This document shows positions 53,273 through 61,764 of a stretch of DNA of 64,000 nt, one piece after another. The stretch is from contig JANQOU010000008.1 in NCBI GenBank assembly GCA_028285585.1, positions 52,298 to 116,297 on the forward strand, given 5' to 3'. The notes beneath the pieces were generated by a model that was not told the DNA's origin, did not search any database, and was given only the letters and a program-made list of their open reading frames with translations. Source of the stretch: Acidimicrobiia bacterium. Its GTDB lineage: Bacteria; Actinomycetota; Acidimicrobiia; Spongiisociales; ZC4RG35. Each line of letters starts with the position of its first letter. Positions within the stretch are counted from its first letter, which is position 1. Made by a program: the position numbers and the translations under genes.

Positions 53273-54799
53273 CTATTGCTCAATCGGCATGTCGCGCAGA
53301 ACCGCCTTCATCACCTTCCCGGACGCATTTCGCGGCAGAGTTGGCAGAAACTCGATGTACCGGGGCACTTTATAGTGAGCGAGCAGGGACCGACAATGCT
53401 CCATGATGCCGTCAGCATCAACGCTACCGGCGTTCCTTGTCACGACAAAGACACGTGGGATCTCACCCCAATGTTCGTCAGGCGCTGCCACTGCCGCACA
53501 CTCAAGGACGTCCGGATGCTCGTAGATCACCCGCTCGATCTCCTGGCTAGCAACGTTCTCACCACCTGAGCGAATCATGTCCTTCTTGCGATCTGTGATG
53601 GTTAGAAAACCGTCCTGGTCGACCATTCCGACATCGCCCGTTCGTAACCAACCTCCTCCGATCGCGGTGGCTGCAGGATCCGGGTCCCTCCAGTAACCGG
53701 GAGTTACCTTGGCACCTCGGATCAGAATCTCTCCTTCCACTCCTGGCACCACCTCGTTGTTGCAGTCATCAACTATCCGAAGGTCAACGAATGGAACTGT
53801 TGAACCCGTAGTTCCCAGCTTGTCTCTTGCATGAGCCGGGTCCATGTATGTCACGGCACTGCAGCCCTCCGTTAGTCCGTACGCCTGAACGAGGTTCGTG
53901 GTCGGGAATCGATCTTGGATCTCCCTGTACAGCTCGCCAGAAGCTGCCCCAAACACGAGGAACCTCAGCGACGAGACGTCAATGTCGTCCGGGACGTCTC
54001 TCAACATGTGCAGCATTGTCTGAATCATGATCCCGCCCGTGATCTTCTGCTCTGATATGAACCTCAGGGCTTTCTTCGGTTCGAACCTACGCATGATGAC
54101 CATTCGGCCCCCGTGGAACAGGGCAGAGAATCCGGGCGCATCCATACCTGCGACGTGATAGAGCGGAGACGACACCAGGATGCGGTCTGCCGCTGTCAAT
54201 CCGAGTTCCCGTGTTTGGGCAAGAACATTGAACGCGACCATGCCGTGGGTGTACACAACCCCCTTGGGACGATTGGTGGTGCCAGACGTGTACATGATTC
54301 GATGAAGGTCGTCGTGTGAGGCCGGGAAGGTCTCCACAGTTGAGCCTCGAGCCTCGTTGCTGAGCAAAGCGAGATTGGGACTGCTGGACGCATCGCTGGA
54401 ACCATATGTGTACGTGGTTCTATGGGAAGCAACATCACGCTGCACTGATTCGACCAACGGCAAATACTCCTTCTCAGCGATTACAACGCTCACCTCAGCG
54501 TGATTGAGCAGATGGCGGATCTCGTCGGCCTGGAAGCGGAAGTTGACAGGCACGAGCACCGCACCGATCTTCCAAACAGCCAACGCCGCAACTGCGTAGA
54601 AAGAGCTGTTACGTCCGTAGAGCGCCACACGATCGCCAGCTTGAACCCCTTCTTGTGACAACACATATGCGATCGCATTGACGTCGCTGGCCAGTTGGAC
54701 ATAGGTGGTGCTGCCCCGTTCATCCACCAATGCAACATCGTCAGGGCGTCGCAATGCGTGGTGATCCACCATCGCATCCGTCATGTTGGCGTTGGTCAT
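53273..54799 (-). CDS. AMP-forming acyl-CoA synthetase/ligase
   Basis: 508 residues. ANL motifs: HRIMYTSGTTNRPKGVVYTHG, QAYGLTEGCSAVTY, GWLRTGDVGMVDQDGFLTITDRKKDMIRSGGENVASQEIE, and NASGKVMKAVL. It activates a carboxylate. It differs clearly from the second ligase (47154-48731), so the two may act on different acids. Followed by the TetR gene. Confidence 0.92.
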   Translation of the reverse strand: MTNANMTDAMVDHHALRRPDDVALVDERGSTTYVQLASDVNAIAYVLSQEGVQAGDRVALYGRNSSFYAVAALAVWKIGAVLVPVNFRFQADEIRHLLNHAEVSVVIAEKEYLPLVESVQRDVASHRTTYTYGSSDASSSPNLALLSNEARGSTVETFPASHDDLHRIMYTSGTTNRPKGVVYTHGMVAFNVLAQTRELGLTAADRILVSSPLYHVAGMDAPGFSALFHGGRMVIMRRFEPKKALRFISEQKITGGIMIQTMLHMLRDVPDDIDVSSLRFLVFGAASGELYREIQDRFPTTNLVQAYGLTEGCSAVTYMDPAHARDKLGTTGSTVPFVDLRIVDDCNNEVVPGVEGEILIRGAKVTPGYWRDPDPAATAIGGGWLRTGDVGMVDQDGFLTITDRKKDMIRSGGENVASQEIERVIYEHPDVLECAAVAAPDEHWGEIPRVFVVTRNAGSVDADGIMEHCRSLLAHYKVPRYIEFLPTLPRNASGKVMKAVLRDMPIEQ

Positions 54800-54814
54800 T
54801 GGTCTACCCCTTGA

Positions 54815-55783
54815 TCAGTTGAATGCGGGTATGACGTGGCGTCCGAACAGTCGGATGGACTCCATCGTCTGTTCGACTGATGTGTCAGTCCATTGCATCC
54901 GAACAATCACATGATCGAATCCCAGCTCTTCTAGTCTTCTGAGCCTGGTCACCACATCGTCTGGATCGCCGACGAGCGAGTGGTCTCTTATGAGTTTGTC
55001 GACGTCCTGGCGATGGTCCCAGCTTCGGTACTCCTCATACTGGCGGATGATCCCCGGCCGAGCCACGTCGTATGCCTTCCGTCGGGATGTCGCTACGAAA
55101 CCCTCACGCAGAATCGGGTACTCCGATGCAGCGGGGAGGCCCAACGTCTGCCGCTCCGTGTCAAACAACTCACGACTACGCCCGATCTGGTCAGGTGATT
55201 CTCCAGGTGGAGCCAGCCACGCGTCGCCGAGACGGGCAGCCCGCCTAATACCTTCAAAGCCGAACGCACCAAGCCAGATCGGCGGTCCCCCGGTCTGTGT
55301 AGGTCGGAGATGCAAGACCTGATCCTCAAGTTGACCGAACGCTCCAGACATGGTCACGGGCTCTCCAGACCACAGCGCTCGCACAACTTCTATCGACTCT
55401 TCCAAACGGGCATATCGCTGCGAGAAGGGGAGGCCAAACGCTCTGAACTCCCTCTTGCGGTAACCCGAACCAAAACCAGCCACAACGCGACCGTCGGCGA
55501 CAACGTCCAGTGTCGCCAGTTCTTCCGCTATCGCTACGGGGTTGTGCAGAGAAACAAGATAGACGCCCAAGCCAAGACGAATTCGGTCCGTTCTGGCCGC
55601 AAGAAAACTCGCCAACGTCATGGGCTGCAGAAAGGCAGAACGAGTCAAGTAGTGATGGCCAAAGAAGACTGACTCAAAACCAACCTCTTCTGCCAACATC
55701 ACTTGAGCGATGACCGAATCGCGCGCCTGGCGGGAGTCCCCTCCTACGCGCCCATGGTGAGTCAGTGAGAATCCGAGCTTCAC
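54815..55783 (-). CDS. LLM-class oxidoreductase, regulon B unit 1
   Basis: 322 residues: KLGFSLTHHGRVGGDSRQA, FFGHHYLTRSAFLQPMTLASFLA, LGLGVYLVSLHNPVAIAEELATLD, AGFGSGYRKREF, PPIWLGAFGFEGIRRAARLGDAWLAPPGE. A luciferase-like monooxygenase or F420 enzyme. GTG start overlaps the crotonase stop region. Third gene of unit 1. Confidence 0.88.
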   Translation of the reverse strand: MKLGFSLTHHGRVGGDSRQARDSVIAQVMLAEEVGFESVFFGHHYLTRSAFLQPMTLASFLAARTDRIRLGLGVYLVSLHNPVAIAEELATLDVVADGRVVAGFGSGYRKREFRAFGLPFSQRYARLEESIEVVRALWSGEPVTMSGAFGQLEDQVLHLRPTQTGGPPIWLGAFGFEGIRRAARLGDAWLAPPGESPDQIGRSRELFDTERQTLGLPAASEYPILREGFVATSRRKAYDVARPGIIRQYEEYRSWDHRQDVDKLIRDHSLVGDPDDVVTRLRRLEELGFDHVIVRMQWTDTSVEQTMESIRLFGRHVIPAFN

Positions 55784-56526
55784 GACCGGCCGTTCGGCAG
55801 AAGATCATTAACCGCCAAGGTGATAGCCCTGCCTCGGCGTTCACCAATGGGAAGACCACCAAGATCGCCAACGGTCGCTTTCGTTTTCCTTAAACATCCG
55901 GGCGCGCTGCGAGTCTGGTTTTGCCAGTCTGCGACAAGAGAGTCGAATCCTTCGTCGTTGAGCACCATTGTCACGAGACCGGAAGCGACCGCTTCTACGA
56001 CGGTGAAGCTACGACCAGAAGCGAGCCACGTAAGTGCCTGCCTCTCTCCGATGCCTCCTATGAGTTCCGCCGCCAACAGTCGTGGCACCAGGCCAACTGA
56101 GATCTCTGGGCAGACGAAACTGCTGTCGGGTGCTGCCACGACGATGTCACAACGAGCCGCTATTGCGATACCAAAACCCGCGGTCACACCTCGATGTCGA
56201 GTGACCATCATCGCACCCATTGCAGTTATCGCATCGAGCAGAGTGGTGCCTGCATCGAAGTACTCAGCGAGGTCTTCCGATGCGTGCTCGTCTCCTGTCT
56301 CCCTCAGCTCCTTCAGATCCCAGCCGCCGGAGAAGTGGTGTCGACATCCCTGGAGAATGCAGACCTCAACTGAGTGTTCGGTGTTCAGATCGCTGATGGA
56401 GCTTGCCAACTGACGAACGAGGGCGACATTGAACGAGTTCGCAGCGTTGGGGCGACACCAAGTAACCGTGGCGATGGACCCTTTGACCTCAAGCTCTACT
56501 CGTTGACCACTTTCGGTTGCGCTCAA
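55780..56526 (-). CDS. Enoyl-CoA hydratase/isomerase family protein
   Basis: 248 residues of the crotonase superfamily: VTWCRPNAANSFNVALV, oxyanion segment GCRHHFSGGWDLKELRE, VTAGFGIAIAARCDIVVAAPDSSFVCPEISVG. The TTG start at 56526 overlaps the LLM stop as TTGA. It acts on a CoA ester in the unit 1 pathway. Confidence 0.88.
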   Translation of the reverse strand: MSATESGQRVELEVKGSIATVTWCRPNAANSFNVALVRQLASSISDLNTEHSVEVCILQGCRHHFSGGWDLKELRETGDEHASEDLAEYFDAGTTLLDAITAMGAMMVTRHRGVTAGFGIAIAARCDIVVAAPDSSFVCPEISVGLVPRLLAAELIGGIGERQALTWLASGRSFTVVEAVASGLVTMVLNDEGFDSLVADWQNQTRSAPGCLRKTKATVGDLGGLPIGERRGRAITLAVNDLLPNGRS

Positions 56527-57596
56527 ACGGCTGTCACTTCGAGGTGCGGAGCAAGAGTGTGACGCAGCTGTGGGATCACTTCACTCGCGAACGTCTCCAT
56601 CGCATTGAGAACCAGCGAACGTTCCAACGACGGAATGTGAAACCAGCCGATGTAGTGGCTAACGCCCAGTTCGTCCCTGATGCGGCCGATGGTATCGACA
56701 ACGTGGTCAACGGATCCGAAGTTACCCCCATGGGTGAGAGTGTCCTCGACGGTAAGCAGGTTTATGTTTTTCTTGACTCGTTCGTAGTACCGGCGTTCTT
56801 CGTCCACAGCCTCATCGGAACCTGGGATCACCTTTCCGACGCTTTGGTAGTAGCGGCGCGCGGCTTCGGCAGCAGCAGCAAGGCCCCTCTCTCCTGGCCC
56901 ACACCACACCTGCTGCATGAATGGTTGCCAGTACTTGGTCACATCGTGACCATTCTCGGTGAGCGCCGCGCGATAAAGATCGTAGTTCTCCTTTAGACGC
57001 GCCATCGGTGTGAAGTTCGACGAGACGATGATTTGATTGCCTTGCTTCCCGTTGAACTCGAAGGCCGCGGGAGACGTCGTTGCATGGACGATGGGCGGAC
57101 CGCCAGCGGTGACTGGCTTTGGGTAGACATCCATGTCTTCGTAGGTATACAGATCGCCTTGATGCGACCACCCGGTCTCAGTCCACGCCTTACCCAGAAT
57201 CTCGACTGTCTCGTTGTAGTAATCCCGCTTTCTTGCTGGATCTCTATCAAATCCCTGGAATTCCCGCGGCTGGTATCCGGTGCCAAGCCCAAGAATGAGT
57301 CGCCCGTCACTCAGGACATCGAGAGTGGCTGCATCCTCAGCAAGCCGAAGTGGATGATGGAACGGAACCACACACACCGCCGTCCCAATCTTGATGCGCT
57401 GAGTTCGCTGAGCGATCGCCGACGCGACGAGCAGCGGATTTCCCAGAACTCCGTATTGCGAGAAGTGATGTTCAGCCAACCAGCACGAGTCGAAACCGAG
57501 TTCGTCCGCAAACTGAATCTCCTCGATCGTCTCCCGCAGAATCTTTGCTCCATCCCCTCCTTCAGCAGGAAACAGGTTCATAACTCCAAATCGCAT
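56523..57596 (-). CDS. LLM-class oxidoreductase, regulon B unit 1 leader
   Basis: 357 residues: RFGVMNLFPAEGGDGAKILRETIEEIQFADELGFDSCWLAEHHFSQYG, IKIGTAVCVVPFHHPLRLAEDAATLD, LGLGTGYQPREFQGF. The HHF motif and overall form resemble bacterial luciferase-like monooxygenases of the type needing FMNH2. ATG 57596 has GGAGG five bases before it. The frame start at 57653 would cover the operator region. First gene of unit 1. Confidence 0.9.
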   Translation of the reverse strand: MRFGVMNLFPAEGGDGAKILRETIEEIQFADELGFDSCWLAEHHFSQYGVLGNPLLVASAIAQRTQRIKIGTAVCVVPFHHPLRLAEDAATLDVLSDGRLILGLGTGYQPREFQGFDRDPARKRDYYNETVEILGKAWTETGWSHQGDLYTYEDMDVYPKPVTAGGPPIVHATTSPAAFEFNGKQGNQIIVSSNFTPMARLKENYDLYRAALTENGHDVTKYWQPFMQQVWCGPGERGLAAAAEAARRYYQSVGKVIPGSDEAVDEERRYYERVKKNINLLTVEDTLTHGGNFGSVDHVVDTIGRIRDELGVSHYIGWFHIPSLERSLVLNAMETFASEVIPQLRHTLAPHLEVTAV

Positions 57597-57627
57597 ACTC
57601 GCCTCCGCGTCGATTGACCTCAAAAAC

Positions 57628-57642
57628 ATACCTATCGGTCTG
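57628..57642 (-). promoter_or_regulatory. Regulon B operator, unit 1
   Basis: Plus strand ATACCTATCGGTCTG, 32 bases before the ATG at 57596. A -10 box TATGTT (57630-57625, minus strand) overlaps it. It also lies in the shared region with the divergent VOC gene at 57842. Confidence 0.6.
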
Positions 57643-57841
57643 AAATCTGCCAAACGCTAGTTCTCGATCGGAACATGGACGCCGCCTCGCGACTGGCTGC
57701 ACCTTCTAGCCCGAGGCGCCTTCAAACGGCAAGTTCGCCGCGATCGAGGGTGCCTCCTTTCGCAGCGGAGAGGCCAACCAAGCAGACACCAACCAGTTGG
57801 TCCGTGTGTACGCTGGGGGCAATCACGCTGTGGAGCGTCAA

Positions 57842-58345
57842 ATGGTCTCGGTCGGTGAAATCCATCACGTTTGCCTGAACGTCAGAAGTCTTGAGAACTC
57901 ATTGAGGTTCTACGAGGAAGGCCTAGGCCTAAGACGGACACTCGAAATGGATGTTGGGACGGAAGGGACTTGGCAGACCCTACGGCTTCCACATGGGACC
58001 ACGGGTCGGTCTGTGTTTCTCCAAGGCCCACAGCAGATTGGTCAGATAGAGCTAATCGAGTGGGACCTTCCCGCTCCTGAGCATTCAGTTCCTAAGGAAG
58101 CTGGCGATCCGGGGATTTTTCTCATTTGTTTTCGACTCGATCGTCATGAGATTCCTGAGTTGTTCACGAGGCTCGAAGGAATGGGTTATGACTGCCACGG
58201 CCCTCCACGAACCAACGTTCTCAACAACTACGGCCCCATTTCTGTATTTGTTTGCCGTGATCCCGATGGCAACATGGTTGAGTTCGTCAGCCTTCCGACC
58301 CGCGAGGAGATACGAGAGTTTCGTTCCTCCTCAGCCGCTACGTGA
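57842..58345 (+). CDS. VOC (glyoxalase/dioxygenase) superfamily protein
   Basis: 167 residues: IHHVCLNVRSLENSLRFYEEGLGL, a central beta-strand module, and FVCRDPDGNMVEFVSLP. Two beta-alpha-beta-beta-beta modules with metal ligands His, Glu. It may be a lyase, isomerase or dioxygenase. ATG 57842 is chosen; the frame begins 45 bases earlier in a stretch without homology. Divergent from unit 1 of regulon B, so it could share its control. Confidence 0.8.
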   Translation: MVSVGEIHHVCLNVRSLENSLRFYEEGLGLRRTLEMDVGTEGTWQTLRLPHGTTGRSVFLQGPQQIGQIELIEWDLPAPEHSVPKEAGDPGIFLICFRLDRHEIPELFTRLEGMGYDCHGPPRTNVLNNYGPISVFVCRDPDGNMVEFVSLPTREEIREFRSSSAAT

Positions 58346-58418
58346 AGACGTCCAACGCCCAGAAGAAGTAGCCCACAACTCGAGTCGGGGAACGTGGGCT
58401 GCTTCCCCGCCGGCGAGC

Positions 58419-59102
58419 TCAGCCGTCGAGAAGTCCAATCACGGCATCCGTTGTCATAACCGACCCGTACTTGGCGTCGATGTCGATCAGCGCCACGTCG
58501 TGTGAGATTCCTGACCGATCAAAGACCGCATCCTCGGCAACGAGGACGTTGAATCCGGCCGAAGTCCCATCGACTGCCGAGGCGCGAATACACCCGGAGG
58601 TCGTGCAGCCGGTGAGCACCAAGGTCCGATGATTGTGCTTGGACAGATAGGAACTCAGCGGAGTGCCAAAGAAGGCTGAAGCTCTTACCTTGGGCATAAC
58701 CACATCTTCGGGCTCCGGAGCGGCGACATCGAGAAACTCGTTGGACAGAGAGATGTCTTTTGCCATGTCCGGTCTACGGGTGGCCGCACCTATGTGAGCT
58801 TGGAGTGGATCGGCCCGAGTGAACACGATCGGTAGCCCCAGCCTCCGAAACTCGGCAATCAGTCTCACGATGGCCGGGATGGCAACCCACGCCTTCTCAC
58901 CACACGCTTTCCGCGAGATCTTCTGGGCTTCGGCGATCGGCGCATCGGGCCCAACAAAGGACTCGACCACGTCGATCACCATCAACACTGGTTTCTCCGC
59001 CGATGGCTCGATCGCTGCCTTTGAGCTGTAGCCGGCCAATGCTTCGGCATCTTCAGGTGGAAGACGCTCCGACCAGTGTTGGATGTTGGTGCTTCCTGTC
59101 AT
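58419..59102 (-). CDS. Isochorismatase-family cysteine hydrolase
   Basis: 227 residues. The Asp-Lys-Cys triad is visible: D44 in MVIDVVESFVG, K138 in MPKVRASAFFGT, C171 in TTSGCIRA. Relatives include N-carbamoylsarcosine amidohydrolase, ureidoacrylate and maleamate amidohydrolases and nicotinamidase. It probably cleaves an amide or carbamoyl group from a ring-opened product. The AGGAGG site before ATG 59102 is strong. Last gene of the cupin operon, regulon A. Confidence 0.88.
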   Translation of the reverse strand: MTGSTNIQHWSERLPPEDAEALAGYSSKAAIEPSAEKPVLMVIDVVESFVGPDAPIAEAQKISRKACGEKAWVAIPAIVRLIAEFRRLGLPIVFTRADPLQAHIGAATRRPDMAKDISLSNEFLDVAAPEPEDVVMPKVRASAFFGTPLSSYLSKHNHRTLVLTGCTTSGCIRASAVDGTSAGFNVLVAEDAVFDRSGISHDVALIDIDAKYGSVMTTDAVIGLLDG

Positions 59103-59121
59103 TGTGACTTCCTCCTGGATG

Positions 59122-60387
59122 TCAATAGGAGTGGGACTCCGGATCGGCAACTGTCGCCTCTTCATCAGGCGTCTCCCACTTGTAGAACGCCGGGAAGAAG
59201 TAGGCGATAGCCAGAGCGCTGACTGCGGATGCCAGCCCTCCCGTCCACGCTGCGACCGAAGGGCCAAAGGCTCTGGACACCAACCCGGCCTCAGCGTCGC
59301 CGAGCCTTGGGCCTCCGGCGACCACTGCGATCTTCAGCCCGGAGAGACGCCCACGAAGCTCATCGGGCGTCGTGAGCTGAAGAATGATCGCTCTGAAGAC
59401 GGCTGATATGGCGTCAGCACCTCCCGCAATGAACAACGCCACGAGAGCAAGCTCGATCGACGAGCTGAATCCAAAGACCACTATCGCTCCGCCCCAGATG
59501 GTGACCGCAATCGTCGTCGCAACTCCGGCCCGTCTCACTCTGCCGATCCATCCTGAGGTGGCGGCCGCAACAAGCGCACCTACCCCAGGAGCTGCGTAGA
59601 GGAAGCCCACCGTTGCTGCTGTCCCCCCAAAAACCGACAGCCCCATCTCCGGATAGAGAGCGCGGGGCAACCCGAAGACATTGGCAGTGATGTCGATCAA
59701 GAAGGCCCCCTGGATCGCCTTCTTGTCCTTGAGGAAGCGAAGACCTTCGGAGATGGATCGCAAGCTGGGGCGGGTTCCCCCGCCGGTGGCAGGCAGCGGC
59801 TGCATCAACGCCATCAGAATCAGGGCCATGGCGAACGTGGCCGTTGCAATTGCGTAGGTGGCAGTGAGACTCCAACTGGCGATCAGAAACCCGGCCGCAA
59901 TCGGTCCCAAGGCCTTGGCGAATTGGGAAAGAAGCGTCTCCAGCGCATAAGCAGCGGGCACTCGACTGGTTCTGACCAGCCGCGGGATCGTGGACATCCG
60001 AGCAGGAGCGTCGATGGCAAAGAAGAGAGCCTGTAGTGCCATAAGCGCAAAGACAACCCAGACCATCGGTGCTCCGGCACTCGCGTTGACTGCCAAACCA
60101 AGACCGATGAGAGCCAAAGCCGTCTGAGCGGCCATCAGGACTCTGCGCCGATCCCAAGCATCAGCAGCCAAACCACCCAGCGTCGAACCGATGAGAATCG
60201 TGGGAAACTGGGAAAGCCCGAGTAGCCCGACGAGCAGTGTCGACTCGGTCACGGCGTAGACTTGGACGGGAGCGGCAACGAGAGTCAGTTGCCTGCCCAA
60301 AGAAGCGACAGCCTCCCCCGTATAGAAGAGCCGATACTGGCTCGATTCCCTGAGCGGAGCTATGTCCGCGAGTAACGCCCGCGCCAA
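59122..60387 (-). CDS. MFS transporter, EntS/MFS_3-like
   Basis: 421 residues with twelve transmembrane segments: LFYTGEAVASLGRQLTLVAAPVQVYA, the loop GGLAADAWDRRRVL, PARMSTIPRLV. It resembles drug/siderophore exporters of the MFS_3 type. TTG start at 60387 with AGGAGG upstream. In the cupin operon between the hydrolase and isochorismatase, it may export a product or toxic analogue. Confidence 0.87.
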   Translation of the reverse strand: MARALLADIAPLRESSQYRLFYTGEAVASLGRQLTLVAAPVQVYAVTESTLLVGLLGLSQFPTILIGSTLGGLAADAWDRRRVLMAAQTALALIGLGLAVNASAGAPMVWVVFALMALQALFFAIDAPARMSTIPRLVRTSRVPAAYALETLLSQFAKALGPIAAGFLIASWSLTATYAIATATFAMALILMALMQPLPATGGGTRPSLRSISEGLRFLKDKKAIQGAFLIDITANVFGLPRALYPEMGLSVFGGTAATVGFLYAAPGVGALVAAATSGWIGRVRRAGVATTIAVTIWGGAIVVFGFSSSIELALVALFIAGGADAISAVFRAIILQLTTPDELRGRLSGLKIAVVAGGPRLGDAEAGLVSRAFGPSVAAWTGGLASAVSALAIAYFFPAFYKWETPDEEATVADPESHSY

Positions 60388-60408
60388 GACATACCTCCTC
60401 TCTCGCTG

Positions 60409-61764
60409 TCAGACGTCAAAGAAACCCTCTGCGATTGCTTCATCCCACTGCGAGACAACGGCCGGTGCCACCCCCATCGGCAGATCTGGCTCACGCTTCG
60501 TGTAGTCGTGGACCCCAGCGCCAAACTGGGTCAAAGCAACTCTCGGAGCGGGACTCATCGCTCCATACATGGGGAGGATGACCTCTTTGTACACCTCGAC
60601 TGGATGGTCTCGGCTCGACTCCGTGATACCAAAGAGAGTTGGTGGCACCGGTTTGACTTCAGATCCACGAAGCTCCGCTGTCATTCCCAGATAGCGAGCA
60701 ACGAGCTGCTCGGTGTCAACCTCGCTCAGGCTGAGACGCTCTGCCGTCACCCTCGCCGCCAACTCCAACGAGGACCGGACATTCCTCGTCACCGGATACT
60801 CGCATTTGAAGTTCGCCTGAGTCTTGACCTTCGCCCAAGACTCAAACACCTCCTCGATCAGCTGGGGAAGACGCATCAGACCCTGGCCGCCCTCTTTCAT
60901 GGCCACCTCTGGTCCGAGATAGCGCGCCTCTTCCCGCCATGTCCGGATGCTGAGATCGTCGAAGCGGTCTTCACGTCGGCTCTCCTCGAGAGTCTTGTCA
61001 GGAAGGCCCTGGTCGCGCCGCTCCATGTTCCCGGTGAAGAGGCGTGCCTGCTCCTGGATGTAGCCAAATGGCGAGTTCTCCACGGCCAGCACCCCTCTGA
61101 TGTTCTCGACTCTTTGACTCAACATGGACACGAAGGGACCGCCGGTGGAGTGACCATGGACAAAAACCGAGAACTCACCGCCGAGATGCCGCAGACAGGC
61201 CTGTTTCATCCCGTCTTCGAACGCCGCCGGCCACCCGGCCAAGCGGTTGTAGAACACCGTCCCCGGCCGCGCCCGCGCCACAACTCGGACTCCGTAGCGC
61301 GAACGCAAGGACAGGTCTTCATGAAGTTCGTACTGGTCGCGGTCGATGAACTCGCCTTCCACCCAGATCGGGGTTCGAACAGAACCGTCCTCTCTGATGG
61401 TCTCCCCCGGCCACCGTCGATCCGCCGCACCGAGATACAGACGTCCGGGATAGGTCATGCTCACGACCTTGTACCCCAGTCGAGAGGCGATGAGCCGAGC
61501 GAAGCCCTCAGTCGCCCTGAAGTCGTTTGAGCCTCCATGAAGAAGGAACAGGCCGATGGGAGAGCCGTTGTGAACCGGGATGCGGTCAGAGTCCTCTGGT
61601 TCGTAGACCATGACTCCGATGTCCCAGTCCATGCCAACCGATTCGATCCGGAAAACATCCTCGTTCTCGACAATTGGTATCGCAGGGGATCCCAGCATCG
61701 ACGCAGAACGATCGACGATCTCATCTCGCGTGATCTGCGAGGGGGGTAGCCAAGGGTGGTTCAC
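60409..61764 (-). CDS. Large alpha/beta hydrolase, paralog in regulon A
   Basis: 451 residues from GTG 61764. Paralog of 32652-34031: shared WDIG-x-VYEP, FLLHGG, TYPGRLYL, GSVRTPIW, and GHSTGGP with nucleophile S206. The C-terminus again ends with a conserved LPMGVAPAV. GTG overlaps the MFS stop as GTGA. It probably acts on a related but different amide or ester in the same pathway. Confidence 0.8.
   Translation of the reverse strand: MNHPWLPPSQITRDEIVDRSASMLGSPAIPIVENEDVFRIESVGMDWDIGVMVYEPEDSDRIPVHNGSPIGLFLLHGGSNDFRATEGFARLIASRLGYKVVSMTYPGRLYLGAADRRWPGETIREDGSVRTPIWVEGEFIDRDQYELHEDLSLRSRYGVRVVARARPGTVFYNRLAGWPAAFEDGMKQACLRHLGGEFSVFVHGHSTGGPFVSMLSQRVENIRGVLAVENSPFGYIQEQARLFTGNMERRDQGLPDKTLEESRREDRFDDLSIRTWREEARYLGPEVAMKEGGQGLMRLPQLIEEVFESWAKVKTQANFKCEYPVTRNVRSSLELAARVTAERLSLSEVDTEQLVARYLGMTAELRGSEVKPVPPTLFGITESSRDHPVEVYKEVILPMYGAMSPAPRVALTQFGAGVHDYTKREPDLPMGVAPAVVSQWDEAIAEGFFDV

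Noticed and set aside
57146..57154. TATACAGAT resembling the regulon A motif
   Set aside because: It is inside the LLM coding sequence, lacks the left half of the motif and is not at a promoter. A similar partial match near 123-128 lies in the DUF262 gene.
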